Of a stretch of DNA of 64,000 nucleotides, positions 50,355 to 58,470 are shown in pieces. The translations under genes and the position numbers were made by a program. The notes beneath the pieces are model-generated. The model had not been told where the DNA came from. It saw only the letters and a program-made list of their open reading frames with translations, and searched no databases. How positions within the stretch are numbered: position 1 is the stretch's first letter; every line of letters starts with the position of its first letter. Origin of the DNA: Litorisediminicola beolgyonensis (lineage in GTDB: Bacteria > Pseudomonadota > Alphaproteobacteria > Rhodobacterales > Rhodobacteraceae); contig NZ_JBHTMU010000001.1 of assembly GCF_042679605.1 (NCBI RefSeq), positions 246,500-310,499 on the forward strand. The letters are read 5' to 3'.

Positions 50355-51145
50355 GCCTTCTTGACGATTTCTTCGTCCGCGCGCTTCTCGCCGGTCTCGG
50401 GGTCGCGGTTGCCGCGGCTCCCTTGGGCGCGATGGTGGTCTGGCGGCGAATGGCCTATTTCGGCGACGCGACCGCGCATGCGGCGATCCTCGGTGTCGCG
50501 CTGTCGCTGGCGCTGGGGTTGCCGGTGATCGCAGGGGCGCTCGCCGTGGCCCTCGCGCTGGCGCTCTCGGTCACATGGCTGACGCAGCGCGGGCTGTCCT
50601 CGGATGCGGGTCTGGGCGTTCTGGCCCATGCCGCGCTGGGGCTCGGGCTCGTGGCCGCGAGCCTTGCAGGCGGCGTGCGGATCGACCTCGCAGCGTTTCT
50701 CTTCGGCGATATCCTCGCGGTGACGCGGATGGATCTCCTGGTGATCTGGGGCGGGGCCGTCGCGGTTCTCGCGCTGATGGCGTCCCGCTGGCAGGCGCTT
50801 TTGACCTCGACCCTCTCGCCGGAATTGGCGCTCGCCTCCGGCATCGACCCGCGGCGCGAGGAACTGGTCCTGACGCTGGCGCTCGCCGTGACCGTGGCGG
50901 TCGCGATCAAGGTCGTCGGCGTGCTCCTGATCGGCGCGATGCTCCTCATTCCGCCGACCGCCGCACGGCCTTTCGCGACAAGCCCCGAGCACATGGCGCT
51001 CGGCGCCGGACTGGTCGGCGCGGCTTCGGCGCTGGGCGGGCTCTGGGTGGCCTTCTGGCTCGATACCCCCGCAGGACCGAGCGTCGTCAGCGTCGCGGCG
51101 CTGATCTTCGTCCTGAGCCAGACCGTCTCGATGCTCCGCGCATGA
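50351..51145 (+). CDS. znuB: zinc ABC transporter permease
   Basis: 264 residues with about eight membrane helices. The ABC-3 family signatures are PLGAMVVWRRMAYFGDATAHAAILG and VVGVLLIGAMLLIPPTAARPFA. It forms the channel for Zn2+ import with ZnuC. It is last in zur-znuC-znuB; a tRNA-Tyr gene on the opposite strand follows. Confidence 0.94.
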   Translation: MSLLDDFFVRALLAGLGVAVAAAPLGAMVVWRRMAYFGDATAHAAILGVALSLALGLPVIAGALAVALALALSVTWLTQRGLSSDAGLGVLAHAALGLGLVAASLAGGVRIDLAAFLFGDILAVTRMDLLVIWGGAVAVLALMASRWQALLTSTLSPELALASGIDPRREELVLTLALAVTVAVAIKVVGVLLIGAMLLIPPTAARPFATSPEHMALGAGLVGAASALGGLWVAFWLDTPAGPSVVSVAALIFVLSQTVSMLRA

Positions 51146-51209
51146 GCGCCTCAAGACGCCTGCGCGCGGCGCGGGCGTCGGCGGGTCGTCCGATGCTGGA
51201 GAGGAGAAG

Positions 51210-51293
51210 TGGTGGGCGACCTAGGAATCGAACCTAGCGTGCGTCTCCGCGAGGGAGTTACAGTCCCCTGCCACACCTTGCGGCCTGTCGCCC
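51210..51293 (-). tRNA. tRNA-Tyr (anticodon GTA)
   Basis: An 84-nt class II tRNA on the minus strand. The acceptor GGGCGAC (51293-51287) pairs with GTCGCCC (51220-51214), then A and an encoded CCA (51212-51210). The anticodon loop CTGTAAC gives GTA, and a long variable arm is present. Confidence 0.92.
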
Positions 51294-51325
51294 ACTTCCT
51301 CTGAACCGAGGTCCAGAGTGCGGGT

Positions 51326-51354
51326 GAGTTACTATCGGCCTCATGCTCCGTCAA
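51326..51354 (-). promoter_or_regulatory. possible promoter of tRNA-Tyr
   Basis: On the minus strand TTGACG (51354-51349), a 17-nt spacer and TAACTC (51331-51326), 33 bp before the tRNA. The -35 is good and the -10 weak. Confidence 0.45.
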
Positions 51355-51423
51355 CCGGAAAATCCTTGCGCCCGGGGTCGCGGATGCGCATGGAGGAAGG
51401 CAGTCGGGAAGGACAGGCAGATC

Positions 51424-52212
51424 ATGGCGAAAAAGCCGAAATGGGTCATCGAGAAAGAGCAGTCGCGCAAGGCGTCGGCGGCCGAGACCGTGTGGCTCTT
51501 CGGTCTGCACGCGGTGCGCGATGCGCTGATGAACCCGCGCCGCAACCGGCTGCGCCTGATCGTGACCCCGAACGCCGAGGCAAAGCTCTCCGATGCGATC
51601 GCGGCCTCTGGCATGACGCCCGAGATCGTCGACCCGCGCAAGTTCACTGCTCCGCTCGATCCCGGGTCGGTGCATCAGGGCGCCGCGCTCGAGGTCAAGC
51701 CGCTCGACTGGGGCGGGCTTGAAGAGGTGGTGATGGCGGGCGAGGGGCCTGCCCGCGTGGTGCTGCTGGACCGGGTCACCGATCCGCACAATGTCGGCGC
51801 CATCCTGCGCTCGGCCGAGGTGTTCGGCGCCCGCGCGGTGATCGGAACGCGCCACCACGCCGCGCCCGAGACCGGCGCGCTGGCCAAGACGGCGTCCGGC
51901 GCGCTGGAACGCCAGCCCTATCTGCGCGAACGCAATCTGGCCGAGACGATCGAGAGATTGCAATCGATGGGCTTCCTCGTGCTCGGTCTGGCAGGCGAGG
52001 CCGAGACCGATATCGACGCCGCGCTCGACGGGCGGCGCGACCGGCCGGTGGCGCTGGTTCTGGGCGCCGAGGGGCCTGGCCTCCGGCCCAAGACGCGCGA
52101 GACCTGCGATGGGCTCGTCAGGATCGAGGCCGCGGGCGGGTTCGGATCGCTCAACGTCTCGAACGCGGCGGCGGTGGCGCTTTATGCCGCGCGCCCGGAG
52201 ACCCGGGGATGA
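51424..52212 (+). CDS. rlmB: 23S rRNA (guanosine-2'-O)-methyltransferase RlmB (TrmH/SpoU family)
   Basis: 262 residues. An N-terminal RNA-binding substrate domain (WLFGLHAVRDALMNPRRNRL) precedes the SpoU methylase domain with the trefoil-knot motifs DPHNVGAILRSAEVFGARAV, LVLGAEGPGLRPKT and GFGSLNVSNAAAVALY. It 2'-O-methylates a conserved guanosine of 23S rRNA. The stop overlaps the Crp-like gene start (ATGA). Confidence 0.9.
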   Translation: MAKKPKWVIEKEQSRKASAAETVWLFGLHAVRDALMNPRRNRLRLIVTPNAEAKLSDAIAASGMTPEIVDPRKFTAPLDPGSVHQGAALEVKPLDWGGLEEVVMAGEGPARVVLLDRVTDPHNVGAILRSAEVFGARAVIGTRHHAAPETGALAKTASGALERQPYLRERNLAETIERLQSMGFLVLGLAGEAETDIDAALDGRRDRPVALVLGAEGPGLRPKTRETCDGLVRIEAAGGFGSLNVSNAAAVALYAARPETRG

Positions 52213-52901
52213 CGCCAGAGGCCCGCCAGGACGCGCTCGCGCGCTGCGATCTCTTCGCCGAGCTCGAGCCCGGGCCGCTGGCGCGGCTCGCCGACCGCGC
52301 GCGGCTGATCCAAGCGGATGACGAGCAGCTCCTCTTCTCAGAGGGCGACACCGGCGACGGGCTCTGGATCGTCGTGAGCGGCATTGTCCGGGTCTGGATC
52401 ACCGATGCCGAGGGGCACGCGCTGACCCTCGCGCTGCAGGAACCGGGCGACATGCTGGGCGAGATGTCCCTGATCGACGGCGCCCCGCGCTCCGCCTTTG
52501 CCACCGCGCTCGGCGCGAGCGATCTGCTGTTTCTCGACGCCTCCGAGTTTCGCGCGGTGCTGGCGGAGGAGCCCTCGCTCGCGCTTCACCTCCTGTCGCT
52601 CCTGGCCGAACGGCTGCGGCGCGGAAACGCCGAGCTTCGCGACCTGGCCTATGCGCCCCTGCGCGCGCGTCTCTCGCGCAAGCTTCTCGACCTGGCGCTC
52701 GGCCACGCCATCGCCCGGGGCGACGGCGCGATTTTCACGCGCGCCTTCAGCCAGGCCGAGCTGGCGCAGATGCTGGGGGCCAGCCGCGAGGCGGTGAACC
52801 GCCAGCTCCGCGCGATGATCCATGACGGCGCTCTGGTCATGGAGGACGGCAAGATCGCGGTCCCCTCGCTCAAGCGGCTCGAGGTCGCGGCGCGTCTCTG
52901 A
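52209..52901 (+). CDS. Crp/Fnr family transcription regulator
   Basis: 230 residues. The cNMP-binding beta-roll (LFAELEPGPLARLADRARL to about residue 130) includes GDMLGEMSLIDGAPRSA, close to the cAMP phosphate-binding cassette (GExxLxxxxxRxA) of Crp. A winged helix follows with FSQAELAQMLGASREAVNRQLRAM. There are no N-terminal cysteines, so cyclic nucleotide or allosteric sensing is more likely than iron-sulfur sensing. An exact TGTGA-N6-TCACA box lies 41 bp after its stop. Confidence 0.88.
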   Translation: MTPEARQDALARCDLFAELEPGPLARLADRARLIQADDEQLLFSEGDTGDGLWIVVSGIVRVWITDAEGHALTLALQEPGDMLGEMSLIDGAPRSAFATALGASDLLFLDASEFRAVLAEEPSLALHLLSLLAERLRRGNAELRDLAYAPLRARLSRKLLDLALGHAIARGDGAIFTRAFSQAELAQMLGASREAVNRQLRAMIHDGALVMEDGKIAVPSLKRLEVAARL

Positions 52902-52939
52902 GACCACGCCCAGACCACTTTTCGTAGAAAATTCATTCC

Positions 52940-52959
52940 GCTGTGACCGGCGTCACAGC
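52940..52959. promoter_or_regulatory. exact CRP-type palindrome TGTGA-N6-TCACA
   Basis: GCTGTGAC (52940-52947), CGGC, GTCACAGC (52952-52959) is a perfect 20-bp palindrome. It contains the E. coli CRP consensus TGTGA-N6-TCACA. It lies between a Crp-like regulator gene and the LnmK-like gene, 78 bp before the latter. The placement suits an activator site for the downstream gene. Confidence 0.6.
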
Positions 52960-53036
52960 CCTGTCGTCCGCTTCCTGTCACACCTTGGGGGCCGGGATGT
53001 GGTATCCTGGTGCGACCGGACAGCAGGAGCGCTGCA

Positions 53037-53912
53037 ATGCTTGGAGCGATGGACGTCATTGAGACCTTCGACCACGAGGACGGGGAAGGTCAGCCAGCGG
53101 TCAGCGAGCGTGCGGGGGTTCATATGGCGCATTTCCGGCTCAGCATGACGCAGCTCAACGGCAAGGGTCTGTCGATCGGCTGGTTCATGCGCGAGGCGGC
53201 GGATCGCCATTGGTGGGCGCTCGCCGACGGTGTCGGGCTGACCCCGGCCCGGCTGCGCGACAGCGAAGGCCGCCGCGTGATCCCCGCGGTGCTCGAAGTG
53301 CGCGTCTCCGGTCAGTTCCAGTCATTCAACGAAGATGACGAGGCCGTTCTGCGGCTCTGCGACATCCCTTCCGCGGCCAATGGCTGGCGCAGCCTCTCGA
53401 CGCTCGATGCCGGGGCGGGCGCGACCGCACGGGTCGAGATCGCCACCGATTTCCTCCGCCGCAAGGCGCGCTCGAATCTCGAACTGGAGCCGACCGAGCC
53501 GGTTCTTCCCGATGCCGAAGCCGGTCCCGCGGCCGCGCGCACCCGCGAGTTGCGGCAGGAGGGGCGGGCGCTCAGGCTCGATGCGATCGAGAAAGCGCCG
53601 CATCACAGCGTGCCGGTCTGTCCCGAGACCCATCTGAACGGCGTGGGCCTCATGTGTTTCGCGGCGATGGGCGAAGGCCTCGCGCAGGCCGAGCGCAAGG
53701 CGCTGGCCGGACCGCTCGGAACCCTGCCGCTGACCTCCCGCGCGCAGTCTCATTTTGCCAATGTCGATGCCGGCGACTGGCTGGATTTCACCTCCGAGGT
53801 GGACCCGGTCACTGCCACTGCCGACCCAAGCCTGCGCGTCCGCACCTGGGCGCGCCGCCGTTCCGACGGCAGGGTGGTCGCGGCATCCACGTCGTGCTGG
53901 GGCGTTTATTGA
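53037..53912 (+). CDS. LnmK/Pnap_2097-like double hot-dog protein
   Basis: 291 residues. A first hot-dog-like half contains LNGKGLSIGWFMREAADRHW, and a second contains PETHLNGVGLMCFAAM and SHFANVDAGDWLDF. This arrangement resembles LnmK-type acyltransferase/decarboxylases and the Pnap_2097 biosynthetic family, but I identify it by pattern only. It could act on an acyl-CoA or acyl-carrier thioester. AGGAG lies 7 nt upstream of the ATG. No carrier protein or polyketide gene is nearby. Confidence 0.5.
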   Translation: MLGAMDVIETFDHEDGEGQPAVSERAGVHMAHFRLSMTQLNGKGLSIGWFMREAADRHWWALADGVGLTPARLRDSEGRRVIPAVLEVRVSGQFQSFNEDDEAVLRLCDIPSAANGWRSLSTLDAGAGATARVEIATDFLRRKARSNLELEPTEPVLPDAEAGPAAARTRELRQEGRALRLDAIEKAPHHSVPVCPETHLNGVGLMCFAAMGEGLAQAERKALAGPLGTLPLTSRAQSHFANVDAGDWLDFTSEVDPVTATADPSLRVRTWARRRSDGRVVAASTSCWGVY

Positions 53913-53993
53913 GGTGCATCCCCTCGAGCCCCAGTGCTTTGCCCGCCCGGGTCTCCCAGCCGGGCGGGCTTAGCGCGTCTTGAGATCGGCGCG

Positions 53994-54980
53994 TCAGTCG
54001 ATCACCGCGACATGCTTGCGCTCGGGCTGGTGCGGGTCGTTGAGCCAGGAGATGAAGCGGCCCTTCACCAGCCAGCTCAGCCCGAACGCGGCCAGCGCGG
54101 CCCATTCGAACCAGAAGGTCAGGTTGTTGCGGTTGTAGATCGCCGGATCGACCAGCTGCTTGATCCCGAGCGCGAGGATCGCGGCGAAGATGGTGATCCC
54201 GCAGAGCGCGTAGATCGCGTTGCGGGTCTTCTTGCGCCAGGTCAGCTCGGTCAGCTTGGCGCGCGGACCGCTCTCGTCCACGCCCTCGCGCAGCGCGTCC
54301 GGCGACTGGACGCGGGTGAAGACGACGAGAGAGAAATATCCCAGGATCGCGAACATCACGGCAGCCGCGCCATAATGCAGGGAGCCCAGGACCTTTGCGA
54401 AGAATGTCTCCTGCGGAACGCCGAAAGAATCCCAGAAGCCGAAGGTCGTCTCGAGCGCTCCGCCTGCCATGCCATCGGCGAGATCGGTGCCGACATCGCC
54501 AGGCACGTAGCTGAAGCCGCGCAGCCAGAGATCGGCGCTCTCGCAGCCGATGCCCGAAGTCGGAAAGAGCGCGATCAGAAACGCCGCGGCGCCCGCGACC
54601 CGGACGAGGATCATGTCCATCCGGGTGAAATTGACGAACCCGTCGGCCCGGATCTCGGCGGTGCCCGTCGCGCGCCCGGGCGGCACGCGGCGGCTGTAGA
54701 AGAAGAGCATCAGGACCGAGATCACCGTCAGCGCGCCGACGAAGATCGTCCCGCCGATGCGCGAGAAATAATAGTGGCTGAGCGAATCCAGCCCGTCCTG
54801 GGCGGCGCAGAGCCCGGTGATCTTGCCGCTCGCGAGAAGGGCGAAGGGCATCAGGAAGGCGATGTAGCCGACCGACCGGTTCACCGATTTGGGATTGGCG
54901 GCCAGCGGCAGATCCTCGGGCGGCGCGATGCGGGGACGGACGGGCGGTGTCGTGGGGGAAGGGGGCTCGGAAATCGTCAT
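53994..54980 (-). CDS. multi-pass membrane protein of unknown function
   Basis: 328 residues. A Pro-rich cytoplasmic N-terminus (MTISEPPSPTTPPVRPRIAP) is followed by about seven membrane helices, with SHYYFSRIGGTIFVGAL and FALLASGKITGL among them, and a charged C-terminus. I recognise no family signature or catalytic residue. The SLSHYYF stretch after the first helix and a lone Cys-containing loop (SGIGCESADLWL) might be informative. It is divergent from ribB and is a single gene. Confidence 0.7.
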   Translation of the reverse strand: MTISEPPSPTTPPVRPRIAPPEDLPLAANPKSVNRSVGYIAFLMPFALLASGKITGLCAAQDGLDSLSHYYFSRIGGTIFVGALTVISVLMLFFYSRRVPPGRATGTAEIRADGFVNFTRMDMILVRVAGAAAFLIALFPTSGIGCESADLWLRGFSYVPGDVGTDLADGMAGGALETTFGFWDSFGVPQETFFAKVLGSLHYGAAAVMFAILGYFSLVVFTRVQSPDALREGVDESGPRAKLTELTWRKKTRNAIYALCGITIFAAILALGIKQLVDPAIYNRNNLTFWFEWAALAAFGLSWLVKGRFISWLNDPHQPERKHVAVID

Positions 54981-55117
54981 GGGAAAAATCCTCGGGTCTC
55001 AAATGCACAAAGCCTAGCACGGATACACGCCCTGCGGGAGCGGAGCGGCGCATTTGTCCGCTGGAATCCTCGGGCGTGCTGTCATATCTCCCGGAGCGAC
55101 AGAAGCGCGGAGGCCCT

Positions 55118-56245
55118 ATGGTCGATTTCGAAACACCCGGACCCGTCGAGAGCGACTGGAAGAACGCGATCTCGTCGGTCGAGGAGATCCTCGAGGACGC
55201 GCGCAACGGGCGCATGTTCATCCTCGTGGATCACGAGGACCGCGAGAACGAGGGCGACCTGGTGATCCCGGCGCAATGGGCGACGCCGGACGCGATCAAC
55301 TTCATGGCGACCCACGGGCGCGGGCTGATCTGCCTGTCGATGACCTCGGAGCGGATCTCCGATCTCGGGCTCCAGCTCATGTCGTCGAACAATTCCTCGC
55401 GGCACGAGACCGCCTTCACCGTCTCGATCGAGGCGCGCGAAGGGGTCACCACCGGCATCTCCGCCGCCGACCGCGCCCGCACGGTGGCCGTGGCCATCGA
55501 CGCCTCCAAGGGCCCGCAGGACATCGCGACGCCCGGCCATGTCTTCCCGCTGCGCGCCAAGGATGGCGGTGTTCTCGTCCGCGCCGGGCATACCGAGGCC
55601 GCGGTCGACATCTCCCGCCTCGCGGGTCTGAACCCGGCGGGCGTGATCTGCGAGATCATGAACGAGGACGGCACCATGTCGCGGCTGCCCGAGCTCGTCG
55701 CCTTCGCGCAGCGCTTCGGGCTCAAGATCGGCACGATCTCCGACCTGATCTCCTATCGCCGCCGCTATGACAACCTGGTCCGCGTCGCCAAACAGGAGAC
55801 CGTCACCTCGGAATTCGGCGGCCAGTGGGACATGCGCGTCTATGCCGACACCACCCATGGCGACGAACACGTCGTGCTCTCGAAGGGCGACCTGACCGGA
55901 GACGAGCCGGTTCTGGTCCGCATGCACGCGCTCGATCCCATGCTCGACGTGGCGGGCACCGGACCCAAGGGCCGCGCCGACGAGTTCCGCGACGCGATGC
56001 GCATCGTCGCCGAGGAGGGCCGGGGGGTCGTCGTGCTCCTGCGTGACACCTCGATGAAGATGGATGCCAGCTCTGATGTCGGCCCGAAGACGCTTCGGCA
56101 ATACGGCCTCGGCGCGCAGATCCTGTCCTCGCTCGGGCTGTCGAAACTGACGCTCCTGACCAATTCCCCGACGCCCAAGGTCGTGGGCCTCGATGCCTAC
56201 GGGCTCGAGATCGTCGGAACCCGCAAAATCTCGGAGATGGGCTGA
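55118..56245 (+). CDS. ribB: 3,4-dihydroxy-2-butanone 4-phosphate synthase with degenerate GTP cyclohydrolase II domain
   Basis: 375 residues. The N-terminal DHBP synthase domain is complete (FILVDHEDRENEGDLV, SAADRARTVAVAID, RAGHTEAAVDIS). The C-terminal half aligns with RibA, but where RibA has zinc cysteines (SECLTGD and CDCGxQL) it reads VRMHALDPMLDVAG with no cysteine, so GTP cyclohydrolase activity is unlikely. This is the RibBX type. It makes the four-carbon unit of riboflavin. The stop is followed by the ribH ATG (TGATG). Confidence 0.92.
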   Translation: MVDFETPGPVESDWKNAISSVEEILEDARNGRMFILVDHEDRENEGDLVIPAQWATPDAINFMATHGRGLICLSMTSERISDLGLQLMSSNNSSRHETAFTVSIEAREGVTTGISAADRARTVAVAIDASKGPQDIATPGHVFPLRAKDGGVLVRAGHTEAAVDISRLAGLNPAGVICEIMNEDGTMSRLPELVAFAQRFGLKIGTISDLISYRRRYDNLVRVAKQETVTSEFGGQWDMRVYADTTHGDEHVVLSKGDLTGDEPVLVRMHALDPMLDVAGTGPKGRADEFRDAMRIVAEEGRGVVVLLRDTSMKMDASSDVGPKTLRQYGLGAQILSSLGLSKLTLLTNSPTPKVVGLDAYGLEIVGTRKISEMG

Positions 56246-56796
56246 TGGCTGCGAACGAAGAGCATTACGTCCTGCCGCGCGGCACGGTGTCGAAGAAGAC
56301 CAAGATCCTGATCGTGGTCGCGCCCTATTACCGCGCCATCGCCGACCAGCTCATCGCGGGCGCCCGGGCCGAGATCGAGGCCTGGGGCGCCGAGCACGAC
56401 CTGATCGAGGTGCCCGGGGCGCTCGAAGTGCCGACCGCCATCGGCATGGCGGAGCGGCTGTCGAATTTCGATGGCTACGTCGCGCTGGGCTGCGTCGTGC
56501 GCGGCGAGACCACGCATTACGAGACGGTCTGCAACGACAGCTCGCGCGGCATCACGCTTCTGGGTCTGCAGGGGCTGGCGATCGGCAACGGCATCCTGAC
56601 CGTCGAGACCATGCGTCAGGCTGAGGTCCGCGCCGAGGTGGAGGGCCAGAACAAGGGCGGCGGGGCTGCCGCGGCGGCCTTGCATCTGGTCGAGCTCGCC
56701 CGTAAGTGGGGCGCTCCGCGCAAGGGGGTGGGCTTCCGCCCCGCGCGCGAGGACACGATACTCGCAGGCGATCCGCAAGGCTCCGACACCGTATGA
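56245..56796 (+). CDS. ribH: 6,7-dimethyl-8-ribityllumazine synthase
   Basis: 183 residues. Motifs are VAPYYRAIADQLIAGA, VPGALEVPTAIG (substrate loop), GYVALGCVVRGETTHYE and NGILTVETMRQAEVRA. It joins the DHBP and pyrimidine intermediates; the icosahedral or pentameric form cannot be told from sequence. It overlaps ribB and nusB. Confidence 0.95.
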   Translation: MAANEEHYVLPRGTVSKKTKILIVVAPYYRAIADQLIAGARAEIEAWGAEHDLIEVPGALEVPTAIGMAERLSNFDGYVALGCVVRGETTHYETVCNDSSRGITLLGLQGLAIGNGILTVETMRQAEVRAEVEGQNKGGGAAAAALHLVELARKWGAPRKGVGFRPAREDTILAGDPQGSDTV

Positions 56797-57281
56797 CCGA
56801 CCCCGCTCCCAAACGCGACAAGCGTGCAGAAAAGCGTCTCGCGCGCTCTGCCGCGCGGCTTTACGCCGTGCAGGCGCTCTTCCAGATGGAGCATTCCTCG
56901 CTCTCGGTGGACCAGGTGCGGCAGGAGTTCCTGTCCTACCGCTTCGGCGCCGAAATCGACGAGGGCGAGGAGATGATCGACGGCGATGTCGATCTCTTCC
57001 GCAAGATCCTCGAGGAAGCGGTGAACTGGCAGGCGCGCGTCGACCAGATGACCGACCGGGCGCTGGTCGCGAAATGGCCGATCGACCGGATCGACCCGAC
57101 GCTCCGCGCGCTCTTCCGCGCCGCGGGGGCCGAGCTTGTCGCCACCGACCTGCCGCCCAAGGTGGCCATCGTCGAATATGTCGAGATCGCCAAGGCCTTC
57201 TATCCCGACGGCAAGGAGCCGCGTTTCGTCAACGCGGTGCTCGACCACATGGCACGCGAGGCGCGGCCCGAGGCGTTCTGA
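56793..57281 (+). CDS. nusB: transcription antitermination factor NusB
   Basis: 162 residues, all-helical. RSAARLYAVQALFQMEHS at the start and VAIVEYVEIAKAFYPDG, PRFVNAVLDHMARE at the end are the NusB signature. It binds boxA RNA with NusE for rRNA antitermination. Gene order ribB-ribH-nusB is typical. Confidence 0.94.
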   Translation: MTDPAPKRDKRAEKRLARSAARLYAVQALFQMEHSSLSVDQVRQEFLSYRFGAEIDEGEEMIDGDVDLFRKILEEAVNWQARVDQMTDRALVAKWPIDRIDPTLRALFRAAGAELVATDLPPKVAIVEYVEIAKAFYPDGKEPRFVNAVLDHMAREARPEAF

Positions 57282-57314
57282 GCCCGGACCCGGGGTCCCG
57301 CAGAGGAGAAGCGG

Positions 57315-58229
57315 ATGCGGATCGTCTTCATGGGCAGCCCCGATTTCGCGGTTCCCGCGCTCGACGCGCTGGCGCATGCCGGTCACGAGATTGCATGCGT
57401 CTACTGCCAGCCGCCCCGGCCCGCCGGGCGCGGCAAGAAGGACCGCCCGACCCCGGTGCAGGCGCGCGCCGAGGCGCTCGGACTGCCGGTCCGCCATCCG
57501 GTGTCCCTGAAATCCTCCGACGCGCAGGACGCGTTCTCCGCGCTTCAGGCGGATCTGGCGGTCGTCGCCGCCTATGGCCTGATCCTGCCGCAAGCGGTGC
57601 TCGACGCCCCGCGCTTCGGCTGCATCAACATCCACGCCTCGCTCCTGCCGCGCTGGCGCGGCGCAGCGCCGATCCACCGCGCGATCCTCGCCGGTGACCC
57701 CGAGACCGGCATCTCGATCATGCAGATGGAGGCCGGGCTCGATACAGGTCCCGTGCTGATGGAGCGCCGCACCGCCATCGGACCCGAGGAGACCACCGCC
57801 GATCTGCACGACCGCTTGGCCGAGATGGGGGCGGAGCTGATCGTCGAGGCGGTCGCCAAGCTGCCCGATCTGACCGCGGTGCCGCAGCCGGAGGAGGGCG
57901 TGACCTACGCCGCCAAGATCGACAAATTCGAGGCGCGGATCGACTGGACGCGCCCCGCCGCCGAGATCGACCGCCAGATCCGCGGCCTCTCGCCGTTCCC
58001 GGGCGCCTGGACGACCTGGGACGGCGCGCGCCTGAAACTGCTCGGCTCACGTTCTGTGGATGGCGCGGGCGCACCGGGAGAGGTGCTGGACGGTCTCCGC
58101 ATCGCTTGCGGCGAAGGCGCGGTCGCGATCACCAAGCTGCAGCGTGAAGGCCGTGGCGCGCAGGATGCGGCGGAGTTTCTGCGCGGGGCGCGGCTCGACC
58201 CGGGCACCCGGCTTGGAGGAGAGGGCTGA
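57315..58229 (+). CDS. fmt: methionyl-tRNA formyltransferase
   Basis: 304 residues. The formyltransferase core is IVFMGSPDFAVPALDAL, with the catalytic Asn-His-Asp region INIHASLLPRWRGAAPIHRAI and LDTGPVLM. The C-terminal anticodon-domain-like part begins near AAKIDKFEARIDW. It formylates initiator Met-tRNA. The usual partner def is not adjacent. The stop overlaps the next small gene (TGATG). Confidence 0.95.
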   Translation: MRIVFMGSPDFAVPALDALAHAGHEIACVYCQPPRPAGRGKKDRPTPVQARAEALGLPVRHPVSLKSSDAQDAFSALQADLAVVAAYGLILPQAVLDAPRFGCINIHASLLPRWRGAAPIHRAILAGDPETGISIMQMEAGLDTGPVLMERRTAIGPEETTADLHDRLAEMGAELIVEAVAKLPDLTAVPQPEEGVTYAAKIDKFEARIDWTRPAAEIDRQIRGLSPFPGAWTTWDGARLKLLGSRSVDGAGAPGEVLDGLRIACGEGAVAITKLQREGRGAQDAAEFLRGARLDPGTRLGGEG

Positions 58230-58465
58230 TGTTTCCAACCTTGATCGGCACCGTCGTGATCGCGGGCCTCGTCGGCTATCTCTCCGAGAAATCCGGCTTC
58301 ACCCGCAACGGCATCCTGCAGAGCATCATCATCTGCATCGGCGGCGCGTTCCTGTTCTACTTCGTCACCGTGATGTTCGGCGTCGGCTTCCGGCGCGCGG
58401 GATGGAACGCGATTGCGGCCTCGATCGGCGCGCTCATCATCGTGCCGTTTCACTGGCGCCGCTGA
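58229..58465 (+). CDS. small two-helix membrane protein
   Basis: 78 residues with two or three hydrophobic helices (about 3-14, 26-52 and 58-75), starting MFPTLIGTVVIAGLVGYLSE. It is predicted to be an inner-membrane protein. It is coupled to fmt by the TGATG overlap. No family or function is recognised. Confidence 0.65.
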   Translation: MFPTLIGTVVIAGLVGYLSEKSGFTRNGILQSIIICIGGAFLFYFVTVMFGVGFRRAGWNAIAASIGALIIVPFHWRR

Positions 58466-58470
58466 GGCGC

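Noticed and set aside
54981..55117. Possible FMN riboswitch upstream of ribB
   Set aside because: The conserved FMN riboswitch elements are not present and the gap is only 137 bp.
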